The notes beneath the pieces were generated by a model. That model saw nothing but the letters and a program-made list of their open reading frames with translations. It had not been told where the DNA came from and made no database searches. Position numbers and translations under genes: made by a program. Below are positions 31,101 through 41,268 of a DNA stretch of 64,000 nt, piece after piece. The stretch's first letter is position 1. Every line of letters starts with the position of its first letter. This DNA comes from Hemicordylus capensis (taxonomy: Eukaryota > Chordata > Lepidosauria > Squamata > Cordylidae), in NCBI RefSeq assembly GCF_027244095.1, contig NC_069662.1, forward strand, positions 16,518,501 to 16,582,500, in the 5' to 3' direction.

Positions 31101-34100
31101 GAGGCCGGGAGTGGAGCGGAGGCCATGTAACCTTAACAAAAAATTTACTCCCGCGGCCGCCGACGACGACCGCCCACCCTCCCTCCCAGCTGCCGAGTCC
31201 CCCTTACCCTGGCCGACTGCTGTCGGCCGAAGACAGCCCTTAATTTAAGAGGCAGAGAGGAGCTCGCAAGCAGAGCTCCTCTCTGTGCAAAGCCTCTTGC
31301 CGAACTGCCGCTTTGGGCGCTTGCGTCCCTTGCGCCCAAAGCGGCAGTTCGGCAAGAGGCTTTGCACAGAGAGGAGCTCTGCTTGCGAGCTCCTCTCTGC
31401 CTCTTAAATTAAGGGCTGTCTTCGGCCGACAGCAGTCGGCCAGGGTAAGGGGGACTCGGCAGCTGGGAGGGAGGGTGGGCGGTCGGCGGCGGCCGCGGGA
31501 GTAAATTTTTTTTTTAAAGTTACATGGCCTCCGCTCCGCCCCCGGGTCTCCGTCTCCCCGGCCTGGCGGGGGCAAGTGCCTGGGCCGATTTGGCCCTTAA
31601 AGGTAGGGGGGGAACGGCGGAGGGAGGGGGAATGGCGGCGGGGGGCCAGGAGCGCCGTTACTAGCGCCCGTTATTCAACGGGCCAAAACTCACTTGTTCT
31701 TTATAAGGCTGGTGAAAACCTCTCTCCATTCAGCCTGGTGCTTGAAGCAGAAAGGTCTCTCCCAGGGGGTTGTCCAGAGTGCTCCAGACTTTCCCAAAGG
31801 GGGCGGGGGAAAGCTCTGCGCGCATTCCGATCTTCATCTTGCTGATGAAAGATAATTAGACCAAACAGGAGTGAAAACACCTGAAAAAGATTAGTCGGGT
31901 GCTTCTCTCCTCCCCAAGTACTGATTCAAGGGGAAAGGGGCACACCCTAGCCCCTTCATAACCCTGAACAACTCCGCTGGACGTGAACTTGCGAACGCGG
32001 TACAGGCAGAAAAGAATCACTTCTTTGCCACATGTATCGCCAAAGCATACATCTTCAAATGCGCTGTATGTAATAATCTGTCAGATTCAAGTCAAGTCTT
32101 TCTCACTTGTGCTCTGCCTCGCTGCTTCAGCCCCTGTAGTTCCTTCGTATACCAAGGGGCCAGTTTTGAAGCAGGTTGGAGAGGATGCTTAGGTGTGATC
32201 GTGTCCACTGCCCTAGTGAGTTGGTTGTTCCAGTTCTCCACCAGAGTGTCGACAGGGTCACCAGCAGAGCCAACACTAAATCCCTCCAAGGCTTCTTGGA
32301 ATCCTATTGGATGCAATAACCTTCTCGGGCAGACCATCCTACTAGGCCCCTCGCCCCTGCAGAGATGGGACGTGGTCGTGAGTCCAAACTTAACCAGATG
32401 GTGGTCCGTCTGTGACAATGGGGAAATCACAGGAGTCCCCACCCACGAAACACCACCCTATTCAGAGTGAAAGATCAGATCAAGTGCGTGACCAGCAATA
32501 TGTGTCAGTCCCGATACACTTGAGATAGGCCTATAGTATGAACTTCTGAGCTGCCCTAGACAAATTGGTCCCAAAGTGAACATTGAAGTCTCCCAGCACC
32601 ACAAGCCTGGGGAACTCCAAGGCCAAGCTCGAGACCAAGTTGGTCTGCTCAGTTAAAGACTCCACTGGGCAGTGGGATGATCGGTACACCAACAGAAGTC
32701 CCAGTTTATCCCTGGTCCCCAAACTTAAGTACACACATTCAATTTGGTCAGACTCCTTGACAGGGATCCAAAGGGGGGAGATGTTCTTATATACCACAGC
32801 CACTCCACTTCCCCTCCCACGTCTCCTCACTTGCTGCTCAACAGAGTACCCAGAAGAAAGGAGCTGGGACCAGGCTGGGCCACCAGCATCCCCCAACCAA
32901 GTCTCTGTGATACATACCAGTTCAGCCCCATCATCTAGAATCAGATCATGGATGATTTCAGGTTTATTCTCGACCGACCTGGCATTGCAAAGCGAGGCTC
33001 TGTGGGTGGTTGGCACTGCTTCCCAAGGTCAAAGAGCTGGCAGGACAGCCAGAAGGGGAAACAGCAATTAAGTTTCTGATTTCCCTTCCCCTGCAACAAC
33101 CTGCTGACCTGTCAACATCCTAGGGATACAACCGTAACTCCATTGCACAGCATCTGCTTTGCATACGGAAGGTCCTATGTTCAGTCTCTGGCACCATCTC
33201 CAGTTAAGGCTGGGAAACTCTCCTGCCTGGAACATTGGAGAGCCACTGCCAGTCAGAGTAGAAACACTGAGCAAGATGGATCAATGGTCTGACTCAGTAT
33301 AAGGTAGTTTCCTGTGTACATATGAGAATGGACTGTGGATGAGAACATAGGAGCTGCCATATACTGAGACAGACCATTGGTCCATCTAGCTTAGTTTTGT
33401 CTACACAGACTGGCAGTAGCTTCTCCAAGGGCTCTAGGCCACCTCCAGCCTCAAAGAATACCAGTTGCAGGGGAGTAACAGCAGGAGAGAGGGCATGCCC
33501 CTTTCAACTCCTACCTGTAGGCTTCTAGTGGCATCTGGTGGGCCACTGTGTGAAACAGGATTCTGGACTAGATGGGCCTTGGGCCTGATCCAGCAGGGCT
33601 GTTCTTATGTTCTTAAGGTTGCAGGCAGGAATATCTCGGAGAAGCCAGGGAGGGAACTTGGAAACTCTATGCTCTTCCCAGAGTGGCTCCATCCCCCGAG
33701 GGGAATATCTTGCAGTGCTCACACATGTAGTCTCCCATCCATATGCAACCAGGGCAGACCCTGCTTAGCTAAGGGGACAAGTCATGCTTGCTATCACAAG
33801 ACCAGCTCTCCTCTGGGCTCTTTGGTTCTTTATCTTTCTAGAGTGTGTGGGAAGGATTGGGATGGTGTGGCAGCAGGAAGGTTTAAAAAAAAGGGGGGGT
33901 TAAGGGTGGGGGAGCCAGGGCCCTCTGAGTATCATCTGTGTGTTTCTCCTGGATGTTCTGAAATGTTGAATACATATGCCACAGGGCGGGTGGGTTGGAT
34001 TTGTTGTGTTTTGCCTCATCAAGTTTCCCTCCCTCCCTCCCTCTGCCTCATCTTTCAGCCTCAACCCTCTTCTCCAAAAAAACGGAAATTGCTGGTCACT

Positions 34101-37100
34101 TCAGACAGAAAGGAAAAGATCTCAGGAGAGGAAGGTCCTCCATTTGAGGTGAAGATGCTAAAGAGCCCAATGGATGACAATGCTGTGAGTGACAAAAACA
34201 AACCGGCTGTTTCATCTCAGACCTCGGAAATAGCCTCATCCTTATTCCAGAAATGTTCAAGTGTCATTTTTCTGGGCCCAGTACAAACTTGTAACATGGG
34301 CCTCCTTTCACCACACACCCCATGAAAGGCCTTGTGTGCTCTGAAAGACTGGAGGACTTGATTGGCATCTGACTACTTTCGGCCTCTTTGTTTATGCTCC
34401 TTACATCTCGGGCTGCCTAATTATTATTTATAGCCAGAAAGGACAGTATCGGCTGGATGATAGATGAGTGACAAATGCCTTTTGGATGCTTCTCCTTCTC
34501 CCTGGGAGCGAGTGTCTGCCTTCAGGACTGCTTCAAGAGTCACCTAGAGATTGAGGCCAATTCTGGGAGAACCTCCCCCCACCCCCAATCAGTGGTTTCT
34601 CTTGGGCCCAGCCTGCACAAGTTACGATAGCCTACCTAGGGGTCAATAAAGTTATACATAAATCTTCCATAAATGGGTGTATGTGATTTATTGTTGATTA
34701 ACAAAACAGACATATAATGGGCAAGATGTTTCTGCTTCCTCCTTTTTCAGCCTCTCTGATGATATAGGAAAGGTACGGTATGACCTATGTACTTGTTTTC
34801 ACAGTCGCAAGTCAGCCATCGTAACGGAAAGAATCTGAACAGCCAGTAGCCAAACCATTTTAACACTGACGAACACAAACTATCTGACTTGTCACTTACA
34901 GCTAGGGATGTGCACGGAACCAGCGGGAGGGCTTGAAGGCGATGAGGGGATACCTTTAAGGGCGGGGGAGGGTGCTCTTACCCCTCCCACCGTGTTCCCC
35001 CCGCCGGCACTACACTTTAAAAGGGTCCAGCGGGGCGGCAGCTTACCTTCCTGCCGCCCTGTTGCCTCGTCAGACCAGAAGTGACAGGGAATACCCGGCG
35101 TGCGAGTGTGACGTGTGTGTGTGTGCGTCCAACGACCACATGTGCATTGGCTACTTCCTGTCACTTCCAATCTGATGAGGCGCCGGCGGGGTAAATGCCG
35201 TAGGATGGGTAAGAGCACTCTCCCCCTCATTTAAAGATATCTTCCCCACCACCACCTGCCTTCGAATCAGCCAAACTGCCGGTTATTCGAACCTGTTCAG
35301 AGGCCTGTAAAAAGGCCTCTGAAGAGGTTCGTGCATATCCCTAGTTACTGCAACAAGGATGCCATCAGTGCGAGAGGGAACGTTTGGATGCATGCTCTTG
35401 GGTCTCTAGCCCAGGAGGCCTCGACCTCGAGGAGAGCACCTGACATGGCAGCAGCCAATCCTAGACTGCGGAACATCACAGACATTCCATAACTGTCACT
35501 TCAGCTGCTGTACCTTTCATGTAACATGGGAGCAGCTGAAGAAGGTGGAAGCCGAAATGTCTTGCCCATTATATTTCGCTTTTGTTAATCAACAATAAAT
35601 TTATACAATTGTTTTTGATTAACAGCATCCTTCTGGGATTCAGATAATACTTATATGGAGTTCTGCTTGCATCTTAAAAAATTCTCCTTCCCTCCGTGTG
35701 TCTGTTGCTAGGTATTGCCTGCCTAAAGCCGCTCAACTGTTGGGTTGTCCAGCAGCTGGAGTGCTACAGTCCATGGCTTATGGGTTGTGTTTGACTTAGT
35801 GAATCGTAAGTTGTGCAGGCCTCCTCTGTCCTTTGAGAACAATTGGACCAGGACTTTTAAAAAGGGAAATTCAGTACCTCACAATGGTATGTGCGTGTGC
35901 CTGGCACACAAAGCGTGTGCCACTACAGCGCATACTTGTGCGTTTTCGTTGTCTGTGCATACATACTTTGTTGCCTGGAGTTGCATTCCATGAAATTGAG
36001 AAGCACAGATATTATTTTGGAACTGCACATTTTAACTTGGTTGCCCATTGTAAAGAGCCCAGATGCTGACCCTGGAAGGAGAAGATCCGGACAAATGCTA
36101 ATCCACTTCTCTCTTTTTTGCTCCTCTTCCAGCTGGATTCTTCAACCTTCCCAGATGGGCTGTCAACACAGGAAGAGGGCTGTGAGGAAGAGCTGGTGAT
36201 TCGGAGGAGAGTCAAGAAGGAGAAAGACAAGGAAGAGGATCTGGAATTTGAGGTGGAGGTGCGGAGGGTTTCTGCAGATGGGAAACGGGTGAGTGGAGAT
36301 GAGGAGGAGAGGAAAACAAAGCTTGATTGAGTGGGGAAAAGGACTAGTTCTCGAAGTTAGGGAGAGAGGTTGTTGTTTCTTTCTTTTCTCCCCCGAACCC
36401 ACTCTAGCTTGATTCTGTGGTCTTTCAGGACTCGCCACGTGACGAGGAGGAGATGAAGTTGGAGTCGGAGGAGCAGAAGACCCAAGAATCTGAGGTGCAA
36501 AAAGTTACCATCCCAATAGATGGGAGTTTGGTGAGTAATAATGAAATATGGCAGGAAAGGCTGGGGAAGAGAATTGTGACTGATGGGTGGACCTTTGAGG
36601 CAGGGCAGGCACCAGGTTTGGGAGCATCCTGGAACAATGCCCTCCACTAGAAAGCCCTCCCTGCCCGCTTCGGTGGCTCCTGGCCTTTTACTCCCTGGAG
36701 GTACCGAGGCAGCAAGCTTGCTGGGTAACGGCAGCTCCTTCCTCAGCGCCTCTGCCGCATCAGCAGTGGCACCAATTTAGGAATCCCTGGTGCTGTGTCA
36801 GGGGACAGGGCCTGGGGAATCTAAAATGGCACTGCTGCTGACGGCCGCCCACCACTCTCCAGTAGGTTTTCCAGGGCCCAGTGAGGGGCATACAGGGCAG
36901 AGTGGCCAGGAGAAGTGGATGCTTCTCTTTCAGTCTCGGAGAGCAACTTTGCCAGTGAGCAAACGACTCTGATGCCATCTCTTCTCTCCCACCTCATTTG
37001 TGAATGGGCTTCCTCCAGGGACCCCTGTGGAGGAAGCCCACTTCTGAAGGGGGCAGGTGGAAGAAAAGAGCAGCGATGGAGAAACTCTCTCAGCTGAGAG

Positions 37101-40100
37101 AGTCGTGCTGCCGCTTGAAAGGTCTGGGCTCTGGGCAGGCGAGCTGCTGGGCTCACACTGGGCCCTCTGATGGTCCCCATCCACCAGGACCTGAGTAACT
37201 GACCGCTGATGCTGCGCTTGCCTTTAGGCTCTGTGGTGCTGCTATTCCTGTGATCCCTGGGAACACTGGTGTCCTCTTGATGTTTAGGGAGCATCTGGAT
37301 ATTAGCCGTTTGTGAATTGTGGCAATAACTGGCTCTCTCTGGATTCAACGTGTGGCTCATTTTATGTATTCTTCCTCTATGGTCCTTTTGGTATTGGCAC
37401 CGAACTTGTTCAAAGCAGCCACAACTGCCAAGCCACACTCTTTTCATCATAACTCTCTGCATTGTAGAGATTCTGTGCATAGGGAAAATTTTCCCACATG
37501 CTGCTTTCCCCATTTCAGTGCTGCAGCAGTGGGAGAAGCTGCATCTGGAGGGTCTGTCCCTCCTGTGCAACTCTTCAAGGTACAGGATTTATTTTTTTTT
37601 TAGGCAATTCAAATGTTTATAAAAGTTATACAAACAGACCTGCCAACAACAACAAAAAAGCAAGCACCATTTGTATATTTGTTCCTATCTCCTCTTCTTT
37701 TGATAGATCCAGTCCTCAAGCAGAAGCAGGGTGGGGCAAACTGGAGAATGTTTTTCCTCTTGTGAGCATCCCTCTCTATTCCTGCCCACCCCAGGCTTCC
37801 TCACATGATCCAACCTAGTAGAACCACTTGCGGAATTCACCTTCCACCCTTGTATCACTTGCTATCTTGGGATCTACGGGGCTAAACTGGATATACATCA
37901 AAGTGTATATCTAAGTGCAGATCTATCTGCACTGCATGGCTTTCAGTGGGATGTGTTCTTCGATGCTCATCCAAATGAGTATCCTGATATAGCTGAAGAT
38001 GTCGTTTTGATGCACATTCTGTTGAAAGCAATGCAGTGCGTCTAGACCAGTGCTTCTCAACTTTTTTGGACCAGTACATTATTCATGCACCGTTTCCTGG
38101 ACCAGCAGTAAGGAAGGGGGTCACCCCCCTCACCCCCACCCCAGGCACCTCCCAATGGACAATTTTGGGCAGTTCTCTAGAGCTCATTTCCAGGCAGCCC
38201 TCTGCTGGATAATGTTCATTTTGAGGAAGTGAAATGAATGTTATCCAGCAGCGATGGCTGCCTGGAAATGAGCTCCGGAGAACTCCCGGCCCAAAATTGT
38301 TTTTTAAGGGGATGATTTTTATTAGTGATGCCTCACAGACCAGTACCCAATGTCTCACGGACAGGCATCAGTCCACGGAATGGTGGTTGAGAAACACTGG
38401 TCTAGACCATATCTGTATTCAACAACAATTTATATACCACTTTTCAACACAAGTTTCCAAAGCAGTTTACATAGAGAAATAATACATAAATAAGATGGAT
38501 CCCTGTCCCCAAAGGGCTCACAGTCCAAAAGAAAGACAAGATAGACACCAGCAACCGTCACTGGAGGTACTGTGCTGGGGGTGGAAAGGGCCAGTTACTC
38601 TCCTCTTGCTAAATAGAATCACCACGTTAAAAAGGTGCCTCTTAGCAGGGGTGTCTCTGATTTACCCCCCAGCCCATTCAACTGTAAAGCACCATTCTCC
38701 CTTCCAGATTAAAGGATCCTTCCAGATTAAAGGATCCTTAAAGAATTGGGCTTGGCAAATGCATGCCTGAGAGTGCCCATTCCCTGAGCACAATCCACCC
38801 CACCCGCTTCAGTTTGTAGACTGGAAATATGCCGGTGGGAAGCTTCCCTTCCCGCCCAGTTCCAGACTCCAGGAGCGGAGAGCTCACAGTTATCTGTTGG
38901 GAACGGGATTGGGGCCATCGCTCCGTGGCAGAGCATCTGCTTTGCTCGTAGAAGGTCCCAGATTCAATCCCTGGGATCTCCAGGTAGGGCTGGGAGAGAC
39001 TCCTGCCTTCAACTTTGGAGAAGCCGCTGCCAGTCTGTGTAGACAGTACTGAGCTAGATGGGCCAATGGTTTGACTCAGTAGAAAGCAGCTTCCAGTCTT
39101 CCTTTGTTGCTCTCATGGTGCAAAGGTTTGCCGGCAGCATGAGGCACTGCCCTGGGTCCCCATGGATTTTGGATTTGGGTTTCTTGGGAGATCAAACATT
39201 TGCTTTTTTTAAAGCAGGATTTTCCTGCAAACCTCAGGGATCTCTCTCCTCTGTAGAAACTCTCTTCAGCCTTGTGTGTTGTTAATGGTGCTTGTCATCA
39301 CATTTTCCTCAGGTTGAAACAACCCCTAATGCACTAATGCACAACCACTAATGCACCCCTAATTCTTTTTTTTTTAATTGAGGAAGGAATTCCAAAGTGA
39401 CTAGGGAGCAGATAAAGAGAATTGGGAATAGGGCCATAGCTCAGTGATAGAGCATCTGTTTGTATGCACAAGGTCCCCGGTTCGATCCCTGGCATCTCCA
39501 GGTAGGACCAGGAAAGATTCCTGCCTCAAGCCTTGGAGAGCCACTGCCAATTCCAGCAGGGCTGCTCAACTTAGGCCCTCCTGCAGATGTTGGCCTACTT
39601 TCCCCATAATCCCTGGCTATCGGCCACTGTGGCTGGGGATTATGGAAGTTGTAGTCCAAAAACAGCTGGGGGGCCTAAGTTGAGCAGGCCTGGATACTGA
39701 ACTAGATGGGTAATAGTCTGACTCAGTATAAGGAAGCTTCCTATATTCCTAATCTTACTTTAAAAAGAGTATCTACTGCTGTTCCTGAACTATTTGCTCA
39801 TGTGATGATTTGTAAAGTAGCACCCCTTACATCGCTTCTCAGAACACCGAACAAACTGGGACATAACTATCAGATTTCAGTCAACATAATGCCACATAAG
39901 GTGTGGAATGTATACCTACAGAAGAGGGTTTGGAGTCTAAAAACCAAAACAGAGGGTTCAGAACTAAGGCACACATAATACTTCACTGCTGTGAATGCCC
40001 CCTAAACTGTGACAGCTTTTTCTCCTTGGTCTCCTGCAGTCACCTTCCTCCTCCTCACGTCCGAACACCTGTGGCGTTTGTGGCAAGAGTTTCAGCCGCC

Positions 40101-40969
40101 GCTCAAACCTGGCCAAGCACCAGATCATCCATACAGGCGAGAAGCCTTACCGCTGCAATGACTGTGGCCGCAGTTTCAACCAGAGTTCAGCTCTCACCAA
40201 GCACCAGAGGACACATACCGGGGAGCGCCCCTATGTCTGTGGGGACTGTGGCAAAGCCTTCACGGCCAGCTCCAACCTCCTCCAGCACCGGCGCTTCCAC
40301 ACTGGGGAGCGGCCCTACCGGTGTGAGCTGTGCGGCAAAGCCTTCTCCCAGAGCTCCAACTATAACCTTCACCGCCGCGGCCACACGGGCGTCACGCCTT
40401 ACCAGTGCAGTGTGTGCGGCAAGCGCTTCACCGGGAGCTCCTGCCTTACCCGCCACCAGCGGACCCACACTGGCGAGAAGCCATACCAGTGCCAGGAATG
40501 CGGCAAGCGCTTCTCGGGGAGCTCCACCCTGGCCAACCACCGGCGCACCCACACCGGTGAGAAACCGTACGTCTGTGCGGAGTGTGGCAAGAGGTTCACC
40601 CACCACTCGAATCTGGTGGACCACTGGCGCGTGCACACCGGCGAGAAACCTTACGTCTGCACTGAGTGCGGGAAGAGCTTCCGGCTCAGCTCCCACATCA
40701 TTCGCCACCGTCGCACTCACGCCAATGCCCGCAGCGCCAGCCCCCACCTGGGTGGTGTGCCCAGACACGATGCCCTGTGTGCCAATGCCAGTGTCCCTAA
40801 CGGCCGCAATGATACCGATGAGGAGGAGGGTGTGCGGCTCCTGATCTGCAGCCAGTGTGGGAAAGGCTTCTGGCTGGAGTCCGGCCCTCAGGAGCAGAGC
40901 CAAGAAGGCTCAGTGCTGGGGGAGGGGCCCTATAGTTGTACTGAGTGTGGTAACAGCTGTTGGACGTAG
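24762..40969 (+). CDS. ZNF-B: multi-exon acidic C2H2 zinc-finger protein
   Basis: Six coding exons (24762-24869, 25795-25932, 34059-34184, 36133-36288, 36429-36530, 40040-40969), every junction in phase 0, give 519 residues; if ATG 25843 is used instead, 467. The leader is highly acidic with an SV40-like nuclear signal (SPKKRKLL) and KxE sumoylation-type sites (VKKE, MKLE). The last exon has eight C2H2 fingers with TGEKP/TGERP linkers, then two incomplete C-terminal half fingers ([16 protein letters not shown]). No KRAB or SCAN box. Intron 2 (8.1 kb) holds an antisense LINE and its insertions. Probably a nuclear transcription regulator; orthologue not recognised. Confidence 0.8.
25525..25680 (+). 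repeat. Diverged CORE-SINE
   Basis: CAACAGTGGCTAGAATGCTG and ACAAATCCCTGCTCAGC then GGCCTTGGGCAAGATACTGTC; an old copy just before ZNF-B exon 2. Confidence 0.5.
25795..25932 (+). CDS. ZNF-B exon 2
   Basis: The acceptor CCCCTTTTCAG at 25794 gives 46 codons in phase 0. An internal ATG (25843) begins [20 protein letters not shown], a typical acidic leader. Donor GTGAGT. Confidence 0.6.
27298..27422 (-). repeat. 5S-headed SINE fragment
   Basis: Reverse head only (TGCTTAGCTAAGGGGACAAG, ACAAGACCAGCTCTCC), lying in the LINE between its polymerase and C-terminal parts. Confidence 0.65.
29515..29740 (-). repeat. CORE-SINE copy
   Basis: Reverse copy with CCCGCTCTTCCTCCAAGGAG at left and the GAGCCAGCGTGGTGTAGTGG head at right; well preserved, so younger than its AT-rich host. 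Confidence 0.8.
30858..31696 (+). mobile_element. Helitron-like element with giant palindrome
   Basis: Starts TCCTCTCTAATAAAACGC after an A. It ends with the hairpin GCCCGTT-ATTC-AACGGGC (31666-31683), ten bases before CTTG/T, close to the Helitron CTRR/T end. Inside are a 34-nt hairpin (30873-30906), a perfect 20-bp-arm hairpin (30924-30966) and the long palindrome at 31113-31537. No helicase coding; non-autonomous. Confidence 0.6.
31113..31537. repeat. Near-perfect palindrome, arms about 207 bp
   Basis: Left arm 31113-31320 and right arm 31332-31537 are inverted copies with few differences, separated by an 11-nt loop (TTGCGTCCCTT). The GC-rich arms include GCGGCCGCGGGAGTAAA and GAGAGGAGCTC-type text. 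Mirror-image ORFs on the two strands are a by-product. Confidence 0.9.
33125..33312 (+). repeat. Sauria-type SINE (tRNA head)
   Basis: GCATCTGCTTTGCATACGGA, CACTGCCAGTCAGAGTAG and TGGTCTGACTCAGTATAAGG in order; a diverged copy. Confidence 0.7.
33330..33815 (-). repeat. 5S-headed Sauria-type SINE, split
   Basis: Reverse copy with tail (CAGACCATTGGTCCATCTAG) at left and 5S-like head (GACCCTGCTTAGCTAAGGGG) at right. A LINE-tail fragment at 33431-33612 interrupts it. Confidence 0.75.
33431..33612 (+). repeat. CR1-like LINE 3' fragment inserted in the SINE
   Basis: GGTGGGCCACTGTGTGAAAC then GCCTGATCCAGCAGGGCTGT matches, inverted, the 3' end of the LINE at 9285-9696. Confidence 0.65.
34059..34184 (+). 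CDS. ZNF-B exon 3 with basic nuclear signal
   Basis: 42 codons, phase 0 both ends, acceptor CTCATCTTTCAG, donor GTGAGT. Encodes [20 protein letters not shown] and an acidic end. PKKRK is a classic monopartite nuclear localisation pattern. Confidence 0.72.
34903..35343. mobile_element. hAT-like MITE, 441 bp
   Basis: Ends TAGGGATGTGCACGGAACC and, inverted, TAGGGATATGCACGAACC. The flanking 8-mers CTTACAGC and GTTACTGC match at six of eight bases. Same terminus as 9697-10825. Confidence 0.75.
35520..35690. repeat. Unclassified repeat shared with 23.3 kb
   Basis: GCAGCTGAAGAAGGTGGAAG, ATGTCTTGCCC, GTTAATCAACAATAAA and CAGATAATAC in the same order as at 23340-23480. Confidence 0.5.
36133..36288 (+). 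CDS. ZNF-B exon 4
   Basis: 52 codons, phase 0 both ends, acceptor TGCTCCTCTTCCAG, donor GTGAGT. Encodes alternating acidic and basic text ([20 protein letters not shown]) likely to form a charged helix. Confidence 0.72.
36429..36530 (+). CDS. ZNF-B exon 5
   Basis: 34 codons, phase 0 both ends, acceptor TGTGGTCTTTCAG, donor GTGAGT, only 140 nt after exon 4. Encodes [20 protein letters not shown], highly acidic. Confidence 0.72.
36531..38047. other. ZNF-B intron 5, left part
   Basis: Moderately GC-rich to about 37.2 kb with long open but unsupported frames; I found no exon with matching phase and splice sites. Confidence 0.4.
38048..38399. mobile_element. hAT MITE (Charlie-like ends)
   Basis: CAGTGCTTCTCAACTTTTT and, inverted, CAGTGTTTCTCAACCA. 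Exact 8-bp target duplication GTCTAGAC at 38040-38047 and 38400-38407. Internal halves are partly inverted around CATTTCC/AGCTC text. Confidence 0.9.
38408..38690 (-). repeat. LINE 3'-tail repeat
   Basis: Reverse copy: ATATACCACTTTTCAACACA, AGATGGATCCCTGTCCCC, GACACCAGCAACCGTCACTG, then CTCTTGCTAAAT and TTAGCAGGGG. Confidence 0.65.
38911..39091 (+). repeat. Sauria-type SINE
   Basis: GGGGCCATCGCTCCGTGGCA head with B box AGATTCAATCC, then CCAGTCTGTGTAGACAGTAC and TGACTCAGTAGAAAGCAGC. Confidence 0.8.
39430..39748 (+). repeat. Sauria-type SINE split by a MITE
   Basis: Head GGGCCATAGCTCAGTGATAG and B box GGTTCGATCC on the left; tail ACTGAACTAGATGGG and GACTCAGTATAAGG on the right of the MITE at 39557-39692. 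Confidence 0.78.
39557..39692. mobile_element. Palindromic hAT MITE in the SINE
   Basis: CAGGGCTGCTCAACTTAGGC and, inverted, CAGGCCTGCTCAACTTAGGC. Its centre is a hairpin of CCCATAATCCCTGGC-type text. About ten bases of the SINE are missing at the insertion point. Confidence 0.78.
40040..40969 (+). CDS. ZNF-B exon 6 (eight fingers)
   Basis: The acceptor is GGTCTCCTGCAG; the exon runs to TAG 40967-40969. Eight regular fingers start at [19 protein letters not shown] and end at [14 protein letters not shown], then a Gly/Asn-rich spacer, an acidic DTDEEEG and two half fingers with CX2C but no histidines. GC content is higher than in the other finger exons. Confidence 0.88.
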   Translation, partial: SPSSSSRPNTCGVCGKSFSRRSNLAKHQIIHTGEKPYRCNDCGRSFNQSSALTKHQRTHTGERPYVCGDCGKAFTASSNLLQHRRFHTGERPYRCELCGKAFSQSSNYNLHRRGHTGVTPYQCSVCGKRFTGSSCLTRHQRTHTGEKPYQCQECGKRFSGSSTLANHRRTHTGEKPYVCAECGKRFTHHSNLVDHWRVHTGEKPYVCTECGKSFRLSSHIIRHRRTHANARSASPHLGGVPRHDALCANASVPNGRNDTDEEEGVRLLICSQCGKGFWLESGPQEQSQEGSVLGEGPYSCTECGNSCWT

Positions 40970-41262
40970 CCAGACGGCCACTGAGCCGGGCAACAGGGCC
41001 TCTGTAGCCCCCTAGGGTGTAGGACTGGATCAGACCCTCCCCCCACCCCCAAAATGGGGAGGAAGATCTATTGATCCTTAAATCAGTTAAGAGATCATTG
41101 GACTGAGGGAAGGGGAGGAGATACAACGAAGCCCTGTACTTTCATCTGTGAAAGAATAGGCTTGAAATGGCACTTGGATGGAGTAGGCCTTGAATCTGCT
41201 TCTGGAACGTTGTCAGCTTGTCCACAGAGTCACGCTGCTTCTTGCTGTGAAGGAAAGGAGTA

Positions 41263-41268
41263 AATAAA
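41263..41268 (+). promoter_or_regulatory. ZNF-B poly(A) signal
   Basis: AATAAA 294 nt after the stop. A second AATAAA at 42537-42542 could give a longer 3' UTR. Confidence 0.6.

Larger units (their letters stand above)
28090..31880. repeat. Unclassified AT-rich insertion splitting the LINE
   Basis: About 2.8 kb of AT-rich DNA (to 30857) without coding potential, followed by a Helitron and about 180 bp more. Diverged units recur: AAGCAG followed by AAAATC-type text at 28591, 30391 and 30627 (last two 236 bp apart), each followed by a CTCTTCC/CCTC segment and AAAAATTGTAAAAACAGA-like text. A reverse CORE-SINE (29515-29740) is nested inside. Borders with the LINE are approximate. I cannot assign a family. 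Confidence 0.5.
26560..33030 (-). mobile_element. CR1/L2-like LINE, antisense in ZNF-B intron 2, split
   Basis: Minus-strand domains in LINE order: endonuclease ([40 protein letters not shown]) at 33016-32531, linker ([12 protein letters not shown]) near 31950, linker ([20 protein letters not shown]) at 28035, polymerase ([36 protein letters not shown]) at 27872-27378, and C-terminus ([18 protein letters not shown]) at 27108-26755. The 3' UTR ends in a GATGAC microsatellite. About 3.8 kb of foreign DNA separates the two linker pieces. Several frame breaks; not active. Confidence 0.85.

Noticed and set aside
31145-31504. Two nearly identical proteins on opposite strands
   Set aside because: Mirror translation of the palindrome arms; no independent coding evidence.
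33465-34325. A 286-residue frame ending near ZNF-B exon 3
   Set aside because: It runs through SINE and LINE-tail sequence and only its last part is the true exon 34059-34184.
39903-40903. Long Ala/Pro/Ser/Val-rich frames on both strands at 40 kb, and similar at 59.1-59.9 kb
   Set aside because: Shadow frames of GC-rich zinc-finger exons.
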